The notes beneath the pieces are model-generated. The model was given only the letters and a program-made list of their open reading frames with translations. It was not told where the DNA came from and did not search any database. The translations under genes were made by a program, and so were the position numbers. Positions 1-5,853 of a stretch of DNA of 9,281 bases are shown piece after piece (within the stretch, counting starts at the first letter, position 1; each line of letters starts with the position of its first letter). The stretch comes from JAFTYR01 sp964571375 (lineage in GTDB: Bacteria; Pseudomonadota; Gammaproteobacteria; Burkholderiales; Burkholderiaceae_F): positions 1 to 9,281 of the forward strand of contig CAZNBL010000048.1 in NCBI GenBank assembly GCA_964571375.1. Direction: 5' to 3'.

Positions 1-15
1 GCGCCCGAAGGGCGC
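1..15. other. GC-rich hairpin at the window edge
   Basis: GCGCCC and GGGCGC flank a GAA loop, giving a compact 6-bp stem that may extend beyond the window edge. No T-tract follows on the plus strand, so it is not a normal intrinsic terminator in that direction. It lies about 15 bases upstream of the dipeptidase ribosome-binding site and could be a 5' leader hairpin or the end of an upstream unit. The cut edge prevents a decision. Confidence 0.3.
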
Positions 16-45
16 CCTCACCACACATTAAGGAAGGAAAAAACC

Positions 46-1476
46 ATGTGTACAACGGTTATTGTCGGCAATAAGGCCTCTTTTGACGGTTCGCTTCTGA
101 TGGCACGAAGCGCCGACAGCAATGCGCTCAAAGCTCAGCGCTTCCTCATCCATCCGGCCCGCGACTGGGAAGCCGGTGCCATGTACCGCACCGCCGATCA
201 TCACGGCGCCACAGACTTCACTTTCCCGTGGCCCTCTCACACATTCCGCTACACCACTGTTCCGAACTGGCAGACACTTCTGCACGGCGCCGTCGGTTTC
301 AATGAAAAGGGTCTCGGCGTCACAGCAACCGAATCCATCTTTGCCCGCGACGACTTCCTCGCAATCGACCCCTACAACAAGGTAAGCGGCATCACCGAAG
401 ACGATGTGACCGACATTCTTCTTGCCTGCTGCGAAACTGCCAAGGAAGCCGTATTGCTTCTCGGCAAAATCATTGAAGAACAGGGCGCCGGCGAAGGCTT
501 CGGCGTCGGTATCGCCGACAGCAAGGAAATCTGGTACCTCGAAACCGGTACCGGCCATCAGTGGGTTGCCGCCCGTCTCGCACCCGAAGACTATTTTGCA
601 AGCGCCAACCAGGGTCGTCTGCGCTTCTACAAAGCCGACAGCGAAGACTGGCTTGCCTCCCCGACACTCGTGAGCTTCGCAACTGAGCACGGCTTCTACA
701 AGGCCGAAGACGGCGAATTCGATTTCTCCGCCGCTTACACCCGCAACGACGAGCGCGACCGCATCTACAACGACCCGCGTGTCTGGCAGATCCAGCGTCT
801 GCTCAACCCGTCTCTCGAACAGGCAAGCGACGACGGCCGCAACTTCCCGGTATTCCTGAAACCCGAACGTCCCGTCACCATCAAGGACCTCAAGGCCACG
901 ATGCGCGACCACTTCGAAGGCTCGTCTCACGACCCGTACGGCGAAAAGCTCCGCGGTGACGAACCCTGGAGACCCGTAAGCGTCTTCCGTACCTACGAAT
1001 CTCACGTCCTGCAGATCCGTCCCTGGATGCCGCAGGAAATCGGCAACGTCATTTACCTTGCCTTCGGTATGGCCGATCTCTCCTGCTACATCCCGATGTA
1101 TCAGGGCGTCGAAGCCGTTCCGCTTGAATTCGGCATGGGTACCGACAAGGCCGACAACCTCTCCATTTACTGGCGCTTCCGCAAGCTGCAGACTCTGGTA
1201 ATGACCGACTACGACGGTCTTGCTCCGGTTGTGAAGACCGCGTTTGCCGCTTTCGAAGACGACGTCGAACGCCGTCAGGCTCTCATGGAAGCCGAATATC
1301 TGAAGCTTGCCGAAACCGACCGTGCTGCCGCGCAAGAGCTGCTGCAGAAGTTCACGCTCGAAATCATCACCGAAGTCGAAGCTCTGATCGACCGACTGAT
1401 GAACGAATGCTTCACATTGAGAACCGAATCCATCCAGGCCGGCATCTTCTTTGCCAACCGCAAGAACAAGGACTGA
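46..1476 (+). CDS. C69-family dipeptidase (PepD-type)
   Basis: This 476-residue protein is predicted to hydrolyse dipeptides, probably in the cytoplasm because no signal peptide is visible. It starts MCTTVIVGNKASFDGSLLMA, the hallmark of peptidase family C69/U34 (Peptidase_C69). In this family Cys2 becomes the N-terminal nucleophile after autoprocessing. Further family-like blocks are GFNEKGLGVTATES (84-97), an IADSKEIWYLET...GHQW segment (156-173), ANQGR (187-191), HDPYG (295-299) and a RTYESHVLQIRPWMP segment (316-329). The length is typical for the family (about 470 residues). The start is set by AGGAAGG at 31-37, eight bases before the ATG, and by the need for Cys at position 2. Codon use is strongly biased (mostly AAG for Lys, GAA for Glu), suggesting high expression. 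It is a stand-alone unit ending in its own terminator at 1522-1557. The family is confident; exact specificity (broad dipeptidase or other amidase) is not. Confidence 0.93.
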   Translation: MCTTVIVGNKASFDGSLLMARSADSNALKAQRFLIHPARDWEAGAMYRTADHHGATDFTFPWPSHTFRYTTVPNWQTLLHGAVGFNEKGLGVTATESIFARDDFLAIDPYNKVSGITEDDVTDILLACCETAKEAVLLLGKIIEEQGAGEGFGVGIADSKEIWYLETGTGHQWVAARLAPEDYFASANQGRLRFYKADSEDWLASPTLVSFATEHGFYKAEDGEFDFSAAYTRNDERDRIYNDPRVWQIQRLLNPSLEQASDDGRNFPVFLKPERPVTIKDLKATMRDHFEGSSHDPYGEKLRGDEPWRPVSVFRTYESHVLQIRPWMPQEIGNVIYLAFGMADLSCYIPMYQGVEAVPLEFGMGTDKADNLSIYWRFRKLQTLVMTDYDGLAPVVKTAFAAFEDDVERRQALMEAEYLKLAETDRAAAQELLQKFTLEIITEVEALIDRLMNECFTLRTESIQAGIFFANRKNKD

Positions 1477-1481
1477 TTCGG

Positions 1482-1512
1482 AAAATAAAAAAGGGCAGAA
1501 ATCCTCTGCCCT
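1482..1512 (-). terminator. Intrinsic terminator of the copA-copZ transcript
   Basis: AGGGCAGA (1492-1499) and TCTGCCCT (1505-1512) form a perfect 8-bp stem with a 5-base loop. On the minus strand it is followed by a T-rich run (complement of the A-rich stretch 1482-1491). This gives a classic rho-independent terminator about 45 bases downstream of the copA/copZ stop codon. On the plus strand no T-run follows the stem, so it mainly serves the minus-strand transcript. Confidence 0.8.
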
Positions 1513-1521
1513 CTCCGATAC

Positions 1522-1557
1522 AACCGGGTGCAGCGCAAACTGCCCCGGTTTTTCTTT
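1522..1557 (+). terminator. Intrinsic terminator of the dipeptidase transcript
   Basis: AACCGGG plus GCAG (1522-1533, with a bulged T at 1529) pairs with CTGC plus CCCGGTT (1540-1550) around the loop CGCAAA. TTTCTTT follows at 1551-1557. The stem has 11 pairs and a T-rich tail, as expected for a rho-independent terminator of the plus-strand gene. The tail overlaps the copA/copZ stop codon (1556-1558) on the other strand, so the two convergent units share almost no spare DNA. Confidence 0.8.
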
Positions 1558-1768
1558 ATGCCTCGGCGGCTTCGAAACCGGCGTCGACCACGGCTGCGAT
1601 GAGTGCGGCGGCGGTAACGGTCTCTTCAGCCGTGACTTCGGCGGCGCAGCCCTTTAAATCGACCTTGGCGTCAACGACACCGGCAACAGCCTTCAGTGCC
1701 TTTTCCACTGCGGCCGAGCAGTGGCAGCAGTTCATGCCGGTAACTTTGAGATTGATGGTCTTGGTCAT
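1556..1768 (-). CDS. copZ: CopZ-like copper chaperone from an internal in-frame start
   Basis: Seventy residues starting MTKTINLKVTGMNCCHC form a complete heavy-metal-associated (HMA, ferredoxin-like fold) domain. The Cu(I)-binding CxxC is Cys14/Cys17, with an extra Cys15. The size matches free-standing CopZ chaperones, which deliver Cu(I) to CopA in the cytoplasm. The reading frame is the same as copA and no stop codon separates them, so these codons are also the C-terminus of the longer ATPase. Evidence for separate initiation is the ATG at 1768 preceded by AAAGGAG six bases upstream. The linker just before it (with SIRHQTETKEKT) reads like a translated leader rather than conserved protein. 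Whether cells make free CopZ, the fusion, or both cannot be decided from sequence. Confidence 0.7.
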   Translation of the reverse strand: MTKTINLKVTGMNCCHCSAAVEKALKAVAGVVDAKVDLKGCAAEVTAEETVTAAALIAAVVDAGFEAAEA

Positions 1769-4078
1769 GGTTTTCTCCTTTGTTTCGGTTTGATGTCGGA
1801 TCGATACTTCTGCAGAGGCTCTGCAGGATGTCTTTTCGGCTTTAAGCGGCTTCCAGCCCTTTAATCTTAAGGCGTTGGAGACGACTGTAAACGAACTCAT
1901 GCTCATTGCGGCCGCGGCTACCATCGGATTCAGGACCCAGCCGAAAATCGGGTAGAAGACGCCTGCCGCCACCGGGATCGTAATGATGTTGTAGAAAAAC
2001 GCCCAGAAGAGATTCTGTCGGATATTGCGCATCGTCTCTTTCGAGAGCTTCACGGCGTTCACCGCATCGGTAAGGTTGCTGCCGACGAGTACGATATCCG
2101 CGGACTCAATCGCAATTTCCGTGCCGTCTGCGATCGCGCATCCGACGTCGGCGCGGGCAAGCGCCGGTGCGTCGTTGATACCGTCGCCCACCATCATGAC
2201 GCGGCGTCCCTCTGCCTGAAGCTCACGCACCGCCTTTTCTTTGTCTGCCGGCAGTACTTCGCTTACGACAGTATCGATACCGACGCTTCGGGCAACCGCT
2301 TCCGCGGTTTTCCGGTGGTCGCCGGTTACCATACGGACTTCGATACCCGCGTCTTTAAAGGCTTTGACCGCAGAAGCGCAGTCGCATTTGACGGTATCGG
2401 CAACCGCAAAGAGTGCGTAAAGATTTTCTCCTGCAGTAAGCGACAGCACGGTCTTGCCTTCGTCCGCCCAGCGCGCGGCTGTTTCCGAAAAAGCATCATC
2501 GAGCGCTTCGGGTCTGCCGAGTCGGTACATAACACCGCCGACGGATGCCGACACTGCGGTTGTACTCTGAGTGAAATCAATTGCTTCGAGTTTCTCTGCA
2601 CCCTCTTTGAGCGCGCATTCGACGAGCGCCCGGGCAAGCGGATGTTCGCTTAAAAATTCGATGCTGTATACCGTATTCCAAAGCGAGGACGATTCCGCGC
2701 CGTCGGAAATCAACACATCGGTAACCGAGGGCCTGCCTTCGGTAATCGTGCCGGTCTTATCGAGAATCACGACATCGATATTGCCGGCGTTTTCCACCGC
2801 TTCGGCGGATTTAAAGAGAATGCCGTTTTCTGCGCCGCGCCCCGTTGCGACCATAATCGAAGTGGGCGTCGCAAGCCCTAAGGCGCACGGACACGAAATC
2901 ACCAGCACGGCCACGCCGACCATGAGAGCAAATTCCCAGCTCTTGCCGCAAAGCATCCAGATCACGCCGCTCAGTACGGCAATCGAAATCACGGCGGGAA
3001 CAAAATAACCGCTTACCTTGTCGGCAAGGCGCGCCACCGGTGCCTTCGAAGACGTTGCCTCATCGACCATCGCAATGATCTGAGAGAGCACGGTGTCGGC
3101 TCCGACTTTATCGGCTCTCATACGGACAAAACCGCTTACTAAAAGCGTCGACGTCGAAAGACGGTCGCCCGGATTTTTTTCCGCCGGAATACTTTCTCCG
3201 GTAAGCGAAGACTCGTCGGCGGAACCGGTGCCGTCGATCACTTCCCCGTCGGCCGGAATTCTCTCTCCGGTCCGCACAACAACGATATCGCCGACTTTTA
3301 AATCATCGGCAGAGATTTCGACTTCGATGCCGCCCCTCTCGACTCTTGCGGTCTGAGGAACCAGTGCGAGAAGTTTGGAAACCGCCTCCGTCGTTTTATT
3401 TTTGGCCCGCGCCTCAAAAAACTTACCCAACGTAATTAAGGTAAGAATCATGCCCGCGCCGTCAAAGTAGAGATTGTGCGAAAAGTAAGAAACCTCGTCG
3501 CTGTCGCCGACGGAAAGACCGATCAGAATCCGATAGAGCGCATAGAGCGCAAACACAAAGCTTGCCGTCGAGCCGATGCCTACCAGGCTGTCCATGTTCG
3601 GAGCTCTTTCCCAAAGAGCCTTGAAGCCGCCCGTAATAATTTTGAAGTTAACGGCAACGATCGGCATCAGAAGCAGAAGCTGCGTGACCGCACCGACCGC
3701 GGGGTAACCGAGAGCGCGGCAGTAAGACGCGTGATCGATACCGAACATAGGCGCCATCGCAAGCCACATCAGAAGAAGCGCAAACGGCACCGATACCGCA
3801 AGCCTTAACTTCATGCCCTCAACCGCATCGTCGGTTTTATCCTTGGGCTTTGCCGCAGCGGATTCCCCCGAGAGAGAGGCGCCGTATCCCGCTTCTGTAA
3901 CCGCGGCAATGATTTTGTCCGCACTGCACTCGGCTTCATCCCGCTTCACCGTCATCGTGTTCTTTAAGAGATTCACGACGACGCTATGAACGCCGGGCAG
4001 CGCCGACACCACCCGTTCGACTCTTGCGGAACAGGCCGAGCAGCTCATGCCGGTCACATTGAATTTTGAGCTTTGCAT
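1556..4078 (-). CDS. copA: Cu(I)-exporting P1B-type ATPase, in-frame with C-terminal CopZ domain
   Basis: This 840-residue inner-membrane pump exports Cu(I) (possibly Ag(I)) using ATP. Domains in order: an HMA domain with GMSCSAC (Cys13/Cys16); eight predicted membrane segments; actuator TGE (293-295); the CPC ion-binding motif (396-398) in the sixth segment; phosphorylated Asp440 in DKTGT; an HP motif (479-480); the GDGINDAP hinge (from 631); YN (696-697) and MxxSS (725-729) in the last two segments, which define the Cu(I) subgroup P1B-1. Normal CopA ends near residue 745. Here the frame stays open through a hydrophilic linker of about 25 residues into a second HMA domain with GMNCCHC (Cys784/Cys787). 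That domain matches a whole copZ gene with its own start at 1768. The start at 4078 is preferred: GGAG lies eight bases upstream and the protein then begins directly at the HMA domain. An ATG at 4123 would add 15 Gly/Ala-rich residues, has no good ribosome-binding site and lies inside the inverted repeat. It is divergent from the HxlR regulator. Confidence 0.93.
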   Translation of the reverse strand: MQSSKFNVTGMSCSACSARVERVVSALPGVHSVVVNLLKNTMTVKRDEAECSADKIIAAVTEAGYGASLSGESAAAKPKDKTDDAVEGMKLRLAVSVPFALLLMWLAMAPMFGIDHASYCRALGYPAVGAVTQLLLLMPIVAVNFKIITGGFKALWERAPNMDSLVGIGSTASFVFALYALYRILIGLSVGDSDEVSYFSHNLYFDGAGMILTLITLGKFFEARAKNKTTEAVSKLLALVPQTARVERGGIEVEISADDLKVGDIVVVRTGERIPADGEVIDGTGSADESSLTGESIPAEKNPGDRLSTSTLLVSGFVRMRADKVGADTVLSQIIAMVDEATSSKAPVARLADKVSGYFVPAVISIAVLSGVIWMLCGKSWEFALMVGVAVLVISCPCALGLATPTSIMVATGRGAENGILFKSAEAVENAGNIDVVILDKTGTITEGRPSVTDVLISDGAESSSLWNTVYSIEFLSEHPLARALVECALKEGAEKLEAIDFTQSTTAVSASVGGVMYRLGRPEALDDAFSETAARWADEGKTVLSLTAGENLYALFAVADTVKCDCASAVKAFKDAGIEVRMVTGDHRKTAEAVARSVGIDTVVSEVLPADKEKAVRELQAEGRRVMMVGDGINDAPALARADVGCAIADGTEIAIESADIVLVGSNLTDAVNAVKLSKETMRNIRQNLFWAFFYNIITIPVAAGVFYPIFGWVLNPMVAAAAMSMSSFTVVSNALRLKGWKPLKAEKTSCRASAEVSIRHQTETKEKTMTKTINLKVTGMNCCHCSAAVEKALKAVAGVVDAKVDLKGCAAEVTAEETVTAAALIAAVVDAGFEAAEA
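1775..1781 (-). promoter_or_regulatory. Internal Shine-Dalgarno site for copZ
   Basis: On the minus strand AAAGGAG is followed by six bases (AAAACC) and ATG at 1768. It matches the anti-Shine-Dalgarno at least as well as the copA site (GGAG, eight bases before the ATG at 4078). Lying inside the open copA frame, it is the main reason to think copZ is translated on its own as well as by continuation from copA. Confidence 0.7.
1810..1826 (-). repeat. 17-bp palindrome in the copA-copZ linker
   Basis: CTGCAGAG (1810-1817) and CTCTGCAG (1819-1826) are perfect inverted arms around one base. In mRNA this can fold into a stem of about 7 bp with a three-base loop, roughly 30 bases upstream of the copZ ribosome-binding site. 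No T-run follows, so it is not a terminator. It falls in the non-conserved linker, where an intercistronic element would be expected if copA and copZ were once separate. Confidence 0.5.
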
Positions 4079-4114
4079 ACTGTTTTCTCCGGCCGGCGCT
4101 CCCGCACCGGCCCC

Positions 4115-4143
4115 GTGATACATTTTCAGAATGAATGTATCAC
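4115..4143. promoter_or_regulatory. Inverted-repeat operator candidate between copA and the HxlR gene
   Basis: GTGATACATT (4115-4124) and AATGTATCAC (4134-4143) are perfect 10-base inverted arms separated by nine bases. The site lies in the 112-bp gap between the two divergent start codons, where an autoregulated divergent operator is expected. It does not resemble the described CueR, CsoR or CopY copper operators. A second dyad, GATACTATC (4166-4174, GATA-N-TATC), repeats the GATAC core. HxlR-family proteins bind as dimers to inverted repeats; assigning this site to the neighbouring regulator is inference. Confidence 0.6.
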
Positions 4144-4173
4144 TTGAGTGTATAGTTACCGAAAAGATACTAT
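4144..4173 (+). promoter_or_regulatory. Possible promoter of the HxlR gene
   Basis: TTGAGT (4144-4149) and TACTAT (4168-4173) are spaced by 18 bases, each matching four of six sigma-70 consensus positions. The -35 abuts the 10-bp-arm inverted repeat and the -10 overlaps the GATA-N-TATC dyad, an arrangement suited to autorepression. A start of transcription near 4180 would leave a very short leader before the GTG at 4191. This is a tentative call. Confidence 0.3.
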
Positions 4174-4190
4174 CGAAAACAGGTACGCCC

Positions 4191-4559
4191 GTGACAACCC
4201 CATCACATGAAAAAGCGCCGATTTTCTGTCCGGTTCACACCGCGCTCAGTCTCATCGGCGGCAAGTACAAAGCAGTGATTCTCTGGAATCTGCTCGAAGG
4301 CACGCTCAGGTATTCGGAATTAAGAAAGAGCGTTTCGGGCGCAACACCCAAAATGCTCACGCAGCAGTTAAGAGAACTCGAAGCCGACGGTCTGATTGCC
4401 CGCAAGGTCTATGCCGTGGTGCCGCCGAGAGTCGACTATTCGCTCACAGAGTCGGGCCGCTCGCTGCGCCCGGTGCTCGAAGCCATGTATACCTGGGGCA
4501 ACGAATACTTAAAAAAACAGGGCTGCTGCCCCAACTGCGGCATGAGAAAACCCGAGTAA
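4191..4559 (+). CDS. HxlR-family winged-helix transcriptional regulator
   Basis: The protein has 122 residues from GTG at 4191, or 142 from ATG at 4131. It carries the HxlR (MarR-like winged helix) signature: FCPVHTALSLIGGKYKAVIL, then a helix-turn-helix with YSELRKSVSGATPKMLTQQL, then the wing and the LTESGRSL segment. Family members are dimeric DNA-binding regulators, several of which sense thiol-reactive compounds through a conserved N-terminal Cys (here Cys13, short numbering). The tail GCCPNCGMRKPE adds Cys112, Cys113 and Cys116, a possible metal or redox site. The GTG start is preferred: AGG lies seven bases before it, the protein length suits the family and the intergenic dyads stay non-coding. 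The ATG at 4131 lacks a ribosome-binding site and sits in the inverted repeat. Divergence from copA suggests it controls copper export; that is inference, since copA is usually governed by CueR, CsoR or CopY. Confidence 0.85.
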   Translation: MTTPSHEKAPIFCPVHTALSLIGGKYKAVILWNLLEGTLRYSELRKSVSGATPKMLTQQLRELEADGLIARKVYAVVPPRVDYSLTESGRSLRPVLEAMYTWGNEYLKKQGCCPNCGMRKPE

Positions 4560-4632
4560 TCAAAGACAACGCTCTCAAAAGTGCAGAACTTGTCTATTAT
4601 TGACAAAGATTTAACTTGATGGAACCGGCATT
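4560..4632 (+). promoter_or_regulatory. Leader of the permease operon with a small inverted repeat
   Basis: These 73 bases hold no terminator for the HxlR gene, so read-through into the permease is possible. TTGTC (4590-4594) and GACAA (4602-4606) form a short inverted repeat around seven bases. TATTAT (4595-4600), a five-of-six -10 match, lies within its centre, but no convincing -35 sits at the right distance. TTGACA at 4600-4605 looks like a -35 but has no -10 downstream. A promoter is likely here but cannot be placed with certainty. Confidence 0.25.
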
Positions 4633-5829
4633 ATGAAGTTCCCGTCCTTACGCGACAGAGTCGACATCATCGTGAGAATCCTTTTCGGATCCTTCATCGC
4701 GATCGGTTGTCTTTTGGTCGTCTGGCCTTTTGCCACGGCGATTTCCGTAGCTGCAGTGATCGCAGCCGTGACCTGGCCGCTCTTCGGCAGAGTAAGAAGA
4801 GCCTGTGTGGGTTCGGCCACCGCCGCCTCACTCTTTATGGTGTCGGCGCTTACCGTGCTGATCGTGATTCCGATCACCGGACTTTCGGCAGTGTCCGCGC
4901 AGAAGATCCCGGTTCTTATCAAAACGCTCAGAGCCTGGATCAATACCGGCTTTACCATTCCGCCTTCCGTGCAGGACCTCCCCTATGTCGGTCCCTGGAT
5001 CTATGAAGAAGCCTCTCACCTCTTTGCCAATCAGCAGGACATGATTGCGCTCGCGCAGAAGCTCTTCGATCCGGTCAGTTCCATGCTGCTTAAAGCCGCC
5101 GTCATGCTCGGCGACGGTCTCTTCCAGATGATCCTGATGATCTTCATCATCTTTTTCTTCTACAGAGACGGCGAATATCTTGCGGCGAAGTGCTTTGCCC
5201 TGTTGCAGAGAATGAGCGGCAACCTTGCCGAGGAAGTCGGCAACATCATCGTCAACACCACCCGAAGCGTGGTTTTCGGTATTGTCGGCAGTGCCGCCGG
5301 TCAGGGTATCGTCGCGCTGATCGGCTTCTGGATCGCCGGCATTCCGGGCGCCGTCACCTTGGGTGTTGCAGTTTTCGTACTCTCCGTCGTGCCGATCGGA
5401 CCTCCTCTTGTCTGGGGCCCGTGCGCTGTCTGGCTCTATTCTCAGGGCGAAGTCGGCATGGCTGTTTTCCTCGTGCTCTGGGGCTCTCTTGCCGTCTCGA
5501 GCGTCGATAATTTCTTAAAGCCGATTTTGATTTCCAAGGGCGCCATGCTTCCGATCGCCTTGATTTATTTAGGTGTTTTCGGCGGCATCTTCGCCTTCGG
5601 CTTCATGGGCATCATCCTCGGACCGGTCCTTATTGCGGTCGGTATCGCCATGAGCAAAACCTGGCTTTCCCTCTCGGCATCCATGGGCAACAAGGATGAA
5701 CCGAACGTCGAAACCCTGCGTCACCTGGAGGACCTCAGCGTCAATTCCATCAACGCGGATGTTTCCCTTACGCAGGACAACAACTATACTTACGATTCTC
5801 AAAAGACTGCCGACAGGCAGGATAAATAA
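4633..5829 (+). CDS. AI-2E family transporter (PerM/YdiK-like permease)
   Basis: This 398-residue inner-membrane protein belongs to the AI-2E transporter family (PF01594). About eight hydrophobic segments are visible, roughly at 12-31, 34-51, 64-85, 158-177, 211-235, 240-260, 275-290 and 305-340. Between segments 3 and 4 lies the long soluble region typical of the family. Family-like motifs are FFFYRDGE (174-181), IPGAVTLGVAVFVLSVVPIG (237-256), DNFLKPILI (292-300) and GVFGGIFAFGFMGIILGP (314-331). The C-terminal tail of about 50 residues is polar. Members are linked variously to export of AI-2, to Na+/H+ exchange and to unknown substrates, so the name should not be read as proof of quorum sensing. 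GGAA at 4621-4624 lies eight bases before the ATG. The racemase follows after 24 bases, suggesting co-transcription. Confidence 0.88.
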   Translation: MKFPSLRDRVDIIVRILFGSFIAIGCLLVVWPFATAISVAAVIAAVTWPLFGRVRRACVGSATAASLFMVSALTVLIVIPITGLSAVSAQKIPVLIKTLRAWINTGFTIPPSVQDLPYVGPWIYEEASHLFANQQDMIALAQKLFDPVSSMLLKAAVMLGDGLFQMILMIFIIFFFYRDGEYLAAKCFALLQRMSGNLAEEVGNIIVNTTRSVVFGIVGSAAGQGIVALIGFWIAGIPGAVTLGVAVFVLSVVPIGPPLVWGPCAVWLYSQGEVGMAVFLVLWGSLAVSSVDNFLKPILISKGAMLPIALIYLGVFGGIFAFGFMGIILGPVLIAVGIAMSKTWLSLSASMGNKDEPNVETLRHLEDLSVNSINADVSLTQDNNYTYDSQKTADRQDK

Positions 5830-5853
5830 CCTTCAAAATAAAAAGAGGCATAA

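Noticed and set aside
28..1335. Open frame of 435 codons on the minus strand opposite the dipeptidase
   Set aside because: It is a shadow of the strongly codon-biased dipeptidase: the absence of TTA, CTA and TCA codons on the plus strand leaves the antisense frame open. The product shows no recognisable domain.
1407..1793. Plus-strand open frame across the 3' ends of the dipeptidase and copA/copZ
   Set aside because: It crosses both terminators and two real genes in wrong frames, and is Ala/Ser/Thr-rich low-complexity text typical of a shadow.
4079..4123. Longer CopA starting at the ATG at 4123
   Set aside because: No ribosome-binding site, Gly/Ala-rich extra residues and overlap with the inverted repeat; the ATG at 4078 has GGAG and begins directly at the HMA domain.
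4600..4605. TTGACA as a -35 box for the permease gene
   Set aside because: No -10-like hexamer occurs 16-18 bases downstream; that distance falls on the translation start region.
4633..5829. A quorum-sensing (AI-2) locus based on the AI-2E family name
   Set aside because: No luxS, lsr or sensor genes are nearby, and the family includes permeases with quite different roles.
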